From the NCBI GenBank assembly GCA_900155495.1, contig FTLJ01000037.1, positions 43,794-107,793 of the forward strand: a stretch of 64,000 nt of DNA, read 5' to 3'. Each line of letters begins with the position of its first letter. The stretch's first letter is position 1. This document shows, piece after piece, positions 48,032 through 58,613 of this stretch. Under the pieces are notes generated by a model. That model searched no databases. It was not told where the DNA came from and saw only the letters and a program-made list of their open reading frames with translations. The position numbers and the translations under genes were made by a program. The stretch is from Porogramme epimiltina. Its lineage: Eukaryota > Basidiomycota > Agaricomycetes > Polyporales > Polyporaceae.

Positions 48032-48679
48032 TCAGTTGCGATTTTTCGCGACGAGATGCGCGGATGCGCCAAGAATCGCTAGGTAGCGGCGTCGCAGTTT
48101 CATAGTGATACTCTAAGCGCAATGCGGCTCGCATGAGTAGCTTTCCTCAATAGCATTTCAGAGCAAACTCACCGCAAATAAGGCCCCCAGCTTGGTTGGA
48201 GCCGCCTGCTCATCCGCCCCATTCTCGAAGAATACATCCCCAACGACGGGCTGGTCCAACTCAAACGAAGACACGTCACCATTGAGAGACTCTTCACAAA
48301 AAACCGTCGGCCGCTACCAACGACGACATCAAAATCTGGATACAGGTCTACAAACGACGTGCACTAGCGGCAGACACTCACCAGACGGGTTGGCTCGGGT
48401 TCTTCGAGAATCGGCTCCAACCCCCACCTATAGTCTACGGTAGCCTGAGGTGTGTCGAGTCCATTCGATGAGCCCAAAGAAGTAGCACCTGATGACGTTC
48501 AAAATACATACCATGAGGGCATCTTCTTGGTCGCGACGCCGCATTGTCGTGGGGTACGGGTGGAATCGCACGACATGGGTGGAACGGTAGGAAGGGAGAC
48601 GAGACGTGTCGATAGCCGGGAGCCCAGATGTGCTCATGACGGATGTGAAGGTGGGGTAGGGGGGATCAATACGTGGCAT
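48032..48679 (-). CDS. Unrecognised 150-residue protein, four exons
   Basis: The model complement(join(48032..48112,48173..48313,48382..48444,48512..48679)) keeps phase through three GT...AG introns (67, 68 and 60 nt), which is better than chance for random DNA. The protein begins MPRIDPPYPTFTSVMSTSGL, with a second Met (MSTSGLP) 14 residues on that may be the true start. Then come RSTHVVRFHPYPTTMRRRDQ, WGLEPILEEPEPTRL, an acidic middle with NGDVSSFELDQPVVGDVFFE, and a basic C-terminus (SITMKLRRRYLAILGASAHL). No signal peptide or membrane helix is seen. I do not recognise the family. The charge pattern (acidic middle, basic end) suggests an adaptor or complex subunit, but that is a guess. Confidence 0.5.
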
Positions 48680-51600
48680 TTATTGTGGAGATGTCTACAA
48701 CACGGCGAGACAAAAGAGCAGAGAGCGAACGAGTGCAGATTAGAAGGGAACGGCTAGCAAGAAGGAAGGGGGAAAGGGAAGGGTGGACCGTGGGGTGGGG
48801 GAGGTAGGGGATGGAGGACAGGGATGGTGCCCTTGGAGCCCCATTATATGAGAGAAGAAGAAGCGGGTAACGGGGAATAACGAGAGCGACGCCCGACCCT
48901 GAGGATGCGTACCTATGCGGGCACGCCTGGTGCCAAATAGTCAACGAGCCGCCCCTTCGGTCACAATCGCTACCTCAATGCACTGGCTTGCTTCTGCAAT
49001 GCTTTCCTCTCTGCCAACCTTCTAGCTACTCCCTCCTTGCGCATGCGAGTCCATTGTGTCCAGGAATAGAGCCGTCTTGCCGGGGTCAATCCAATGAAGT
49101 AGCTGTCTTGAGGGGTGCAAGACGGGCCATCGTTCGCCGAAAGCATGAAGCATCTGCACTGGATTAGAGTACGTAGTCTTGGTCTGTAGAGGGAGCCTAC
49201 GGTATGTCGTCAATACGGTCGTCGGCTCGCGGAGAATGGGTGGGATGAACGAAAGAGAGAACGCGTTATTGCTTATGCCCATGGATAACACCGCGCAAAC
49301 AGTAAGACACGCCGAGGTATGATGCGAGAGTGTAGGGGCATAAAAGGTGCTGTGTCGTTTGGATACTGCGTAACGGTCATCTATGCAATGCTTAGAACAC
49401 GCCCCAGCCAGGCCAATCCCTCCCGAGTCCCGGGATGGATCTTAGGCCGTCTCTCTCGGCGGCAATGGGGATCACGTCACTCGTGACTGTGGTCACTGGC
49501 GCTTATTCCAGCAAGAAAGCGACGGGGAACAAAAGTAAGCCGCTACCTTCAACGACCATCTCCAATCTTCCAGTCTATGAATGTCTTGTGTGCCCGAGTC
49601 TGATTCTGCAACACAGAAGCAATAGACTGCCTCAAAATGTGCTTTCATGTAGCATGATCGACGCATAGTCTGACCTCAAGACCATCATCCACACCCAAGA
49701 TAGCATACAATGCAACCCATTCAACGCACCCGACACAATCCAACCAACTCAAAATGCCTCTTCACTTTGAGTGGAGTGTGCCGTGTGCATGAATGCGCCA
49801 GCGATGATAGCAACGGGGGGCTCACCCATTTACTGAGTCGCGATAACATCGCATATGACTCACGAGCCGAGTCGTGTCTGCGGTCGCAATTGTGCGCCCC
49901 GCATGCGACAACAGCTTTCATCCGTATGTCCTCGCCCGAATGCGACTAGTTTGAGCCTGAGCGACTACCAAGGGTAGCACAACTGGTTGGCGGCGGCCAA
50001 TTAGCTGGGCTGCTCTTGGTCAGGTTGGCGCGATGACTCGCTGATAGATTCCCGTGCCAGTTTTTAGGATCTTTGCTGCTGCTGTGGTGTGGTGTGCTCC
50101 AGGAAGTTGTGCTTGAGCTGCCGCTGAATTGGGACCGCAAATATTCGTGTAGTCCTCGCCCGTCGTGAGGGAAAGCGCCCTTGACATGCAGAGTGATATC
50201 GACAGCAAGAAGGCCCAGTTTATCGGCCAGGCTCGCCTGAATAAAACAGGCCAGAAGCGTGTGATACAGCAAGCGCAGTGAAGGTGGCAAGATGTGGTCC
50301 GAGATAAGTAGAGTGAACAAGCAGGCGTGGTCAGAAGAGAGAGCGCCGTGTGCCCGTCGCGGAGTCGGCTGGATGTGAACAGAGCCAACGGCCCGGTCGA
50401 ACAGCCTATCCCACCGCCAGCCACCGCGCCAGACCACTCTCTAGCACCGTCTCAGCTGTCTCACCCTGCTCGACGAATATTTCATCCTTTCCGCCTACCT
50501 TCTCACCCTAACTCCCACTTGTGACACCCCCTCTACTTCTCCAACACAGTTTAGCCTATACATATGTCTCCCTCAAGTTTGCAGACCACCCACCTCCACG
50601 CAAACACCACTCCAGACATGTACCCGCTGCCTCAACGACGGCCTCCCCGACATACATTGCACAACATAAAATGCAACGCCCTCACCCGATTACCCCCGCC
50701 AGGAAGCCTCCTCTCGGCCACTCTAGTCTTCTAGACTGATCGGCCGTTCATCTTGTGGACCCCGGAGATTTCCATGCCCGCAACACTGCGACTTGGTTGG
50801 CAAAAAGGTGCCTTGCGAGTTTTTGTGAACATGTCTCTCGATAGACAAGTTCGTCAGGAATTGGTGGTGAGCTCCAGTGAAATTGTGACCACCCCATGTC
50901 GTGGCCCACTTCTGCTCCTTGTTCGCCCATCACTTTACCTGTCACTCGAACACCTTCTATTGCTCCCAAGAAGCATGATCATCACAAACAAGGTGCGGAA
51001 GAAGATCCATAATTTCCCAGGTGGCCCTGTCAATCAAACGCGACTCGAAAGCAATCCCCGAGCCATGCCTCGTGTAGGCCCCGTCGATGGTCCAAAATCG
51101 TCCGGTGAGCCAGCCTACCACATTTCATTTCCCCGTGTGGTGTATTGCGAGCGTATCACAAAAGATTGTCGTCCTTCTTTCCCCTCTCGTCCACTCCCGA
51201 AGTACTTCTCGTGCATGTACAGAACTTCAGCGAACGCGATAATAAAACATACTCTCTTCATCATGACGCTCCTATCGGACCTCCATTTTGCCTGCGCACA
51301 GATCGCAGAGGCTGTTGGAAAGCACAGAATCGCACGAAGGCCTCTTGAGACAACTCATTATTGGATATCACAGACCGCCGTGCACGCATGAAGGTTGACG
51401 TGTAAGTATGTGCAGTCCCTGCGATCAAATATGTGACTGATCCTCACGGATTATTAGTTACCCAGGCCTGCCATGTACCCTCGAGGCTGCTGGGCAAATG
51501 GTGCCAACCTACACGATGCCAAGTCGTATTGCTTACGTACGAGGTCACTCGGGCCGGCGTGCATGAAGCCCTCTTGAAATCTCTCTAGTGAGCCGGTCGT

Positions 51601-51839
51601 ATACGTAGGCTCATTTGAGCGGAACTCAGCAAGCCGCCGAGGGTATTCGTACCCATAACTGCAACCATGCCGGCGGAGGGAATGTGGGTCTTAGCTCCCT
51701 CGGACCCTGAGATGGGTCTTCTCATGGCGTATTCAGCATGCTGCGCCCTCGCATGCTCCTCCCCAACCCCTTTATAACCAAGCTGTTCGTCGATCCTACG
51801 TCCCGCAGATCAAGGACCACACAACGACGCCTCTTCGCC
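48680..51839. other. Gene-poor stretch with unassigned open frames
   Basis: 3.2 kb without a gene I can support. Open frames exist: minus 49022-49291 (89 codons), plus 49435-49668 (77), minus 49946-50437 (163), plus 50753-51391 (212). They resemble no family I know and lack matching splice partners. The one at 50753 overlaps other open frames on both strands. It may hold the promoter of the previous gene, a decayed gene, or a long non-coding transcript. Confidence 0.4.
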
Positions 51840-53500
51840 ATGGTTAAGACCACCACGCTCGGGGGGACCGCTAAAGATGTTGTCGTAGGCAAAGTAGCTG
51901 TATGTGTGCTTCAATGCTCCCCTGTCTTCATGCTCACTAAGCAATTCCCCATCCAGCACGGTCTAATGACTATGACGTAGGCCCGCGATACTACTATGTA
52001 TACCATGGTACTCATAGAAGCCCATATCCTTTAGTGTCTCCGGGAATGTGCCAGACGAACAAGCCTTCGAAGCTATCAAGGCTGGCGTTGATACCCTCCC
52101 GCCGGGCGCGAAGATGATCCTGAACAGTGGTAGGTTAGACATTACCCTGGGACGACTTGCAGCCCCTGACATTCCCCCTTTCCCTCAAGCGGACTTTTAC
52201 GGCGAGGGCCATTCTGTGGGAAACTTAGAGCTACTCGCGCGCTTCTATGACAAATATCCCGACTACGCCAGCAAGACGTTCCTTTCTATAAAGGTACTTA
52301 TCACGACATTCCCGATATCGGACTTGCACTCATGCAGCGTCGATGCGCAGGCCATACCTCTGTTCTTTGCTCCCCCCGGGAAAACAGTGTGAGATCTATA
52401 CTCGCATCCCACAGAATCATTCTAAACGAGCATTGGGTTTCCTAGGGGAGAGTGCCTCAAACAGTCCGTCGAGAGGTCCATTGAGGCGCTTCGCGGGACG
52501 AAGAGAATTGACCTCTTCCAACCGTCGCGACTAGACGGCTCCTTGAGCGTCGAGGACACCGTCCGGCTGCTCTCCGAGATGGTCAAAGAAGGCAAATTCG
52601 ACCATATCGGACTGTCGGAATGCAGTGCCGCCTCTCTCCGCCGGGGACACGCAGTGAGCCAGGTGTAAACTCTGTAGTCTGCGACACCCGATGCTCACGG
52701 CCTCCATAGGTCCACCCGATCTCTATCGCAGAGATTGAGATCAGCCCTATGTCCTACGAAGAAGAGACAAAGAAAGGTGCACACCTCAACAAGACGCAAT
52801 GTTCCTCGTGCTGACCTACAGCTGTGTTGTAGTCATAGCTACCGCCGCTGAACTTGACATTGCCATTAACGCCTATTCGTACGCCTACGCCTGTCGATCA
52901 CCATTGTTCCCTAAATGACATCCGGCTCCTAGCCCTCTCGGACGCGGCCTCTTCACTGGCAGTATTAAGACTGTTGACGACATCCCAGGTGAGTGGCAGG
53001 CGAGTCTTGTCGTTTCAGTGTGCAATAACTCATGCAACGTGAACCACGTGCAGAGAATAGCTCTTTGCGCAGGTTCGACCGCTTCAAGGAGGAGGTACGC
53101 GTCCATTGTCCGTAGAGACGCTTAGCTATCGCTGTTGACCAAGTGCTATACACTCAGAATCTCAAGTACAATGTCCTACTTGTCGAGGCGCTAACCTCCA
53201 TAGCCTCCAAGAAGGGCTGCACGCCCGGCCAGCTGAGTATCGCGTGGGTTGGTGCGCTCGGGGAGAAAGTCATTCCTCTCCCAGGATCTTCGTAAGCCTT
53301 CCCTCCTTTCCTGCTCGGCTAGCATAACTGACAGAAAGGCCAACTTTAGAAAGAAGACGCGCACCCTTGAGAATTTGGGGGGAGGCGACGTCGAGCTAAC
53401 GCAAGCTGATTTGGATGAAATCGCTTCGGTCTTGGAGAAGAACCCCGTACATGGGCATCGGTACTTGGGCAAGGAGGTCGATTTGAAGTTGTGGGGGTAA
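51840..53500 (+). CDS. Aldo-keto reductase (pyridoxal reductase-like, AKR8 group)
   Basis: This gene has about ten small exons. It opens MVKTTTLGGTAKDVVVGKVA, then HGLMTMT, PDEQAFEAIKAGVDTLPPGA, the catalytic Tyr block ADFYGEGHSVGNLELLARFY and KTFLSIK. Next are RSIEALRGTKRIDLFQPSRL, VKEGKFDHIGLSECSAASLR and VHPISIAEIEISPMSYEEET. These are followed by AYSPLGRGLFTGSIKTVDDI, NLKYNVLLVEALTSIASKKG, QLSIAWVGALGEKVIPLPGS and the C-terminal KKTRTLENLGGGDVELTQAD. The TIM-barrel order and cofactor-site blocks fit NADP-dependent aldo-keto reductases, and the closest remembered group is fungal pyridoxal reductase. The joins between KTFLSIK and ECLKQSVERS, and between LMTMT and PDEQAF, are weak and do not restore the usual sequence. 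A frame-damaged copy is therefore possible. An in-frame ATG at 51738 could add a presequence. Confidence 0.8.
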
Positions 53501-54811
53501 TGGTCTGTCCTGTTGTATGATGAGTCGCTGTTTTTGTTGCATCCTATCCGCCCATCCCGAATGTCGTCGGAAAATGGAATATGAATAACGTAAATGAATT
53601 CATGATTATTCACTGGCACTCCCGCTGCTATGAGAAGCCAGACTAGAGCCTAATCCTCTATATCGAAGTTGCATGAGCGTACAAGCTGCGTATGGAGTGA
53701 TCATGGTCTGGGAGGCTAGACGAGCATTGGACTACAGGTGTACTGGAACACCGGTGAAGATGCCTTCCCACCCCTGCTGCACACTGGGGACCTAAACCTC
53801 GTTCCTGGTCTGCGATGCCGTCAGCGGCGACGATGAGCTCGCGTTGAGTTCCAATACAGCGGTACCCGCGGCAAGCGACGCCACCTGCATGCCCGACGAG
53901 CACAGTGCGTCCCGAGCGGTTGGAGTAGGTGCAGGATCTGCTCTACCTAGTCTCGCAACACGTCAGCGTCCGCGAATCAAACTGGGCAAATTGAGTGAAT
54001 GGAACAGATGTGGCGTATCTTTGTGGCAGGGAGGGTCTTGTAGCCCTTGCGCCTCGTGGCCGCCTTCATATAAGCGTACGAACAGCTCCCGACAAGCGTT
54101 CATTGAACTCAACTGGTGCCCTGTGCCGCGGTGTTCGAGTCCCTGCTGTGGCTCACGATGACACTCATTCGTAGAAAGGGGAATTCGTCGTGGAATGTAT
54201 TGCAACGCTGTCTAAGATACATGCAATACGCAAACTCTACATACTCACCTCTACTGCGGACAAGACGACATCGCTTACGGCGTAGCGCGGGCGGGATGAC
54301 TGACGGGCGCTGGAAGACATTGTCTGTGACTGCGTCGACGACCACCTTCTCACGGTAATCTCCTTGCCGTCTACGTAAAAGTTAGCGACGCAGGAGGAAC
54401 AAATCTTACCATGTATAGCGCATCAGCGACATTGATCCACATCGGGCAACTTCAACGTTGATGTCTACTCTCCAAACAGAACCATCTTGACATTCCTATT
54501 GCCATCATTCAACGTACGTCTTGTGCTTTGGAACATTTCATGTAGTTGTAGGAAGGTACAAGATATTGAAGGCGGTACGGAAAGCAAACTTGACACTTGG
54601 GATTTTTGTGCTATTGAAGGAGGGGGAATGGAGTCCGGAGACGGGGAAAGAACAACTTGAGGAAACATAAGCCTTGCGGGAAAAGACCGCAGCGCCCTTT
54701 CTGCTTGCCACCTGTCTGCGGTACGGACATCGACAGTGGGTCGCTCGTTTCCGGGATATCAAAGCATAGCCACAACAGTGAGCACACGTAGACAGTCAAC
54801 GCACAGTTGCT
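53501..54811. other. Intergenic region between the aldo-keto reductase and SR-protein genes
   Basis: 1.3 kb without a supported gene, between convergent gene ends. Minus-strand frames around 53660-53900 and 54110-54345 are short. One contains ELIVAADGI, which resembles the GADGI strand of FAD-dependent monooxygenases, but no flanking motif supports it. A decayed gene is possible. Confidence 0.4.
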
Positions 54812-55935
54812 TCACCAGCGAGAGTCGCTGTTGCCGTTAGCAGGCAGCGCGCTCGAGGAGGGCGCATCATAGTCCCGAGCGCGGGCCGGGCTGCTACCCC
54901 GCGGAGGGCTCCGCGAGTAGCTCCTACGCCTTCTGTACTCGGGCGAGAAGCGCGACCTCGGAGGAGGGCTCCGACGATCACGCCAGTCCCTGCTGTCTCT
55001 GTTGTCCCGGCCGTAATAGTCGCGGTCTCGGTCATCCCTATCGTACCGGGGCCTGCTATACGGTTCGCGGTCCCGACGGTCCCTATCGTCATAGCGATCG
55101 AACTCGCGGCCGCCAGAGTACGTGTCGCGTCCCCGGCGACGGCGGTGTCCCATGTACTCGCCAGGCGTGGGAGCATGAGGGCGATCGGTCACCGAGTAAT
55201 CGACTCGGATACGACGGCCGTTCAATTCCTAGAAGGCCGATTAGAACTAGAAGCGAGCATGAGAAACGATGATACATACCACGCCATTGAGCTCCTTGAT
55301 GCAACGCCCAGCCTCTTCGACAGTAGACATGGTGATGAATCCGAAGCCACGAGAGCGGTCGGACTAATAACGACCCGTGAGCACGTGAAGGCTGTGCGTG
55401 GCAGTGAGGTTATTGCTCACCCTCTGGTCGTACACAATGACGACCTTTTCAACGCGCCCGAACCGACTGAACTCGTCGTCGAGGTCCCTCTCGGTCGACC
55501 GGATGCTCAAACCAAATACTCCCAACACGTTGGAAGGATTGGGCGCCTGCTTCGCCTAGTTAGCCCGAATACGAGGATACAAAACAAGACAACTAACAAC
55601 GGGCGCATGAGGGGGACGGCGAGGTGGCGGCGACCGACGGTAGCTGGACGACCGCACCGGGCTCCGAGAGCGAGATCTGCCCCGCGCAGGAGGCAGGTCA
55701 CGGTCCCGAGAGTCCGAGGCAGGAGCTGCCGCAGGGGGAGGGGGGTCGTTGCTGTAGGCCTCGTTGTAGGGGTCGGCGGCGGGAGCGGAGTCGGCGTACT
55801 GCATCGAAAGGGGTCAGAAAGGCTGATTGGGTGTGATAGAGGGGCAAAAGGGGGAGGATTGCGAGTATGGGGACGGCGGGTGCAACAGCAAAGGGGGCGA
55901 GGGGGGCGACGTGGCGCACAACGAGGACTCACCAT
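54812..55935 (-). CDS. SR-type splicing factor with one RRM (Tra2-like)
   Basis: The first coding exon is only the ATG (55935..55933). A 134-nt intron follows, then [20 protein letters not shown] from 55798. The protein runs as follows: an N-terminal RS/proline region ([20 protein letters not shown]), then one RRM with RNP2-like [37 protein letters not shown]1 SRGFGFITM, and [14 protein letters not shown]. After [20 protein letters not shown] comes the family's YMGH-type linker and a long Arg/Asp/Tyr-rich tail ending [13 protein letters not shown]...SDSRW. The RS-RRM-RS order and [20 protein letters not shown] are typical of transformer-2-like regulators, which bind exonic enhancers. The RRM is split over three exons. 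It is divergent from the eL18 gene, 183 bp apart. Confidence 0.9.
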
Positions 55936-56118
55936 GGCGGTTGTGTTTGGGAGGCGTTTGCGCTTGTTTGGCGCGGGTCCGGTCCTAGTTTCAGAGTCCG
56001 CGACCGGCGTCAAACCTTATGTGCTGGTCATGTACAGTTCCCAGCCACCGCTTGCCACCGCTCCGCGCTTGTTCGTGTAGCCAGACGACCCCGAACCGCA
56101 AATCCCGGCAAGAGCAAG
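55936..56118. promoter_or_regulatory. Bidirectional promoter between the SR-protein and eL18 genes
   Basis: Only 183 bases separate the two divergent ATG codons, so core promoters and both 5' leaders share this space. Both genes then have an intron immediately after the ATG. No TATA box is evident. Confidence 0.6.
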
Positions 56119-56910
56119 ATGGTGAGCTCGCCGTGCTGCTCGACCTCCTCGAACCTCCACTCAATGTATTCTCTGTGCCTAGGGTATCGACATCAAAAAG
56201 CACCACGTCAAGAAGGGCAACCGCACCGCCCCCAAGAGCGAGGATCCGTACTTGCTCTTGCTGGTCAAGGTGCGTTTGTGCTGCCTTCTCTGCGATTCTG
56301 CGTCACTAACCTGAGTACGATGTAGCTCTACCGTTTCCTCGCCAGGCGCACGGACTCTGACTTCAACAAGGTCATTCAGAATAGCTCAAGCTATTTCACG
56401 AATCTGCGAACTTATCTCTTTTTCTATTCAGACGATCCTCCACCGTCTCTTCCTCTCCAAGACCAACCGCCCCCCCATTTCCCTCTCTCGCATTGTGAAG
56501 GAGACCGAGAACGCTTCCGACCGTGATTCGAAGGTCATCGTCATCGTTGGCACTGTCACCGATGACGTTCGTCTGCTTGAGGTCCCCAAGCTCACGATCG
56601 CTGCCCTCCGTTTCACCACTTCCGCCAAGGAGCGCATCCTCAAGGCTGGTGGCGAGATCCTCACCCTCGACCAGCTCGCCCTCCGTGCGCCCACTGGCTC
56701 GAACACCATCCTCCTCCGCGGCAAGAGGAACACTCGTGAGGCCGTGAAGCACTTCGGCATGGGCCCCCACAAGCACAAGAAGCCCTACACCGCCTCCAAG
56801 GGCCGCAAAGTACGCATGCACACACTTCATATCAGTGATGATCCTTATAACACGTTGTGCAGTTCGAGCGCGCCCGTGGTCGCCGAAAGTCTCGTGGCTT
56901 CAAGGTATAA
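56119..56910 (+). CDS. RPL18: 60S ribosomal protein eL18
   Basis: Five exons, join(56119..56121,56183..56269,56326..56370,56432..56809,56863..56910), give 186 residues, exactly the yeast eL18 length. The first exon is just the ATG. The protein then reads [120 protein letters not shown] and ends [11 protein letters not shown]. All family blocks are present. This is a core protein of the large ribosomal subunit. Short introns with the first at the start codon are typical of fungal ribosomal protein genes. Confidence 0.96.
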
Positions 56911-57183
56911 GCCCAGCCTCAAAATCGACGTACAGTCGATGGCACGCGGCGGCGGCGTCGGCGAGCGCAGTCAGCAGTCAGTCCTGCATGGGGTTTGGCT
57001 GGCAGTATCAACTTGCGTGCATGCGGTCAGGGTCGCACCTCCATTTTGTTATGTCTACTCGCATCCACCTACATCATCCCTGTATGACCCTTGTACGGTT
57101 TACCATGCTTTCTATAGCCTATGCCACCCCCGTCCTGCGTGATCACAGAGTGCCAAAGAACTCGCCATGCTCCATGATGTCGC

Positions 57184-57476
57184 TCAAGCGTGAACGAGTG
57201 AAGATGATCTCTGTTGCTGGGCCATAGACGCCTTGATCGTCGACATACAAACGTGTCCCTGAGTCTCATAGTATGTCTCCGCCATGTCCCCCAGAAGGCG
57301 AAGGGCTTGATGTTGTGTGGTCGACAGACATCACGCCATCCACAAGGCTGACAACGTTGATATTCCATACTTAGCAGAGGGTGAGTAGTCCCCATACAAT
57401 CCCTCCTGATTACGCCTCCCGGTCCCAACAGCACGTTCTTCACAGCATTCAGGTCCCCGCGCGCAGCTTCTACCAT
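57184..57476 (-). CDS. Doubtful small protein of 75 residues, two exons
   Basis: complement(join(57184..57305,57371..57476)) keeps phase and reads MVEAARGDLNAVKNVLLGPG to ...LLTLRLLGDMAETYYETQGH and ends QQQRSSSLVHA. The composition looks protein-like, but alternative frames here also look passable and I recognise no family. The frame is open upstream to 57503. It may be the tail of a longer minus-strand gene interrupted by the poly-C tract. Confidence 0.25.
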
Positions 57477-57640
57477 ACGCCGGGGAGTAAGTGCGCCTTC
57501 CACTCCCCAAATAGGATCAAATTACTCCAGCCGTATGGGCGGGCGAGCTCTAGACAAGTCTACTTACATACCACCCCCTGTACTACTCCCGCAGCGGTGC
57601 TCAGTTCGCATCCCGATTCCCTGGCCAGTGACTGGCTCCG
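57477..57640. other. Short non-coding stretch before the poly-C tract
   Basis: 164 bases of ordinary composition between the doubtful minus-strand gene and the poly-C run. No feature seen. Confidence 0.4.
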
Positions 57641-57694
57641 CCCCCCCCCCCCCCCCCCCCCCCCCCCCCCNNAGGCCCCCCCCCCCCCCCCCCC
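57641..57694. repeat. Poly-C tract interrupted by two undetermined bases
   Basis: Thirty C (57641-57670) are followed by NN, AGG and nineteen more C (57676-57694), then a short CA repeat. The N bases mark a place the assembly did not resolve. Homopolymer slippage or a join of separate contigs is likely, so sequence order across this point should not be trusted. Confidence 0.9.
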
Positions 57695-58116
57695 GCCACA
57701 CACACACAGCATCGTCCTGAATATGGCCCATACGAACCGCCGCCGCGACAAGCACCCCAGTCCAGGCTCAGATCACCGAAAAACCCGCGCGACGTGCCCC
57801 GCCTCCCCACCCCTCCGACCCTCCCGGATGGCCTGCGCCCTCACCGCCATCGAATTCACCGAACCACGGCCTTCACCAGCGGACCCGCGCCTCCACGCAC
57901 GGGGCGCCGCCCAACGTTCAACGCTGGCACGCCGCGCCGCGGTCGCGGTCGCGGTCTCGGCCCCCCGTAGACCCAGCGGCCAGCGTCCGCCCGCCCGTCC
58001 GATGCGCGCCAGGCGCCCAGCTCACGCCGTCGTCGTCGCACAGATGCTTCCTCCGACGCACCCACGCGTGCGTGCGACCTTCCGCTGGACCACACCTATA
58101 GAGCGAGCGTGCGGCA

Positions 58117-58138
58117 CCCCGGCCCCGGCCCCGACCCC
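58117..58138 (-). repeat. Four-run C4 motif (G-quadruplex on the minus strand)
   Basis: Four runs of four C spaced by two bases (C4 GG C4 GG C4 GA C4). On the minus strand this is a textbook intramolecular G-quadruplex motif with two-base loops. Confidence 0.7.
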
Positions 58139-58583
58139 GAAGCGCACGCCCCTCCAGGCTCCGCGGGCCCGCACTACGAGCGGTGATGGTTGGAGGGGGG
58201 GGCGAGGGGAGGCGCGCGAGAACACTCACGCCCGCGCTCGATTGCCCCCGCGAACAACCGCAGCCTGACGGACGGCTGAAGCTCAGACAGCCTTCGTATA
58301 GCGTTGTCGCCCGCCAGGACTCAGGCGATCTAGAGGTCGCGGCCCTCCGCGGGGCGGCGACCGAGTGTCACGGCCCAATGGGGCATGGCGCGGCGGCGCG
58401 CGCTGCCGGCCGCTTACGCCACCGCAGAGCCAAAAGGTCGCCGCCTCCCCGAGCCGCCCCGCCCGCCAATTGGGGGGGGAGGAGGAGGGGGCGGCCCTCG
58501 CGGCCCACGACGCCGGGCGCGCCGGCGGCGGGCCCAGAGGCGGCCGCGCGGCGCCCCTGGCGCGGAGCGAGAGCGGGACGCGC

Positions 58584-58613
58584 GGGGGCGGGGACGGGGA
58601 CGGGGGGCGGGGG
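58584..58613 (+). repeat. Strong G-quadruplex motif
   Basis: Five G runs of 4-6 bases separated by one or two bases (GGGGGC, GGGGAC, GGGGAC, GGGGGGC, GGGGG). Confidence 0.75.

Noticed and set aside
49946..50437. Minus-strand open frame of 163 codons as a gene
   Set aside because: No family resemblance, a second frame over the same bases is nearly as long, and no matching flanking exons were found.
50753..51391. Plus-strand open frame of 212 codons as a gene
   Set aside because: Other open frames on both strands overlap it, the sequence looks unlike a folded protein, and no splice-linked neighbour supports it.
53658..53903. Decayed FAD-dependent monooxygenase (ELIVAADGI motif on the minus strand)
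   Set aside because: Only one short motif resembles the family; neither the N-terminal GxGxxG nor other blocks could be found nearby in any frame.
54062..54160. tRNA-like B-box (GTTCGAGTCC) on the plus strand
   Set aside because: No A-box at the right distance upstream and the acceptor and T stems do not pair.
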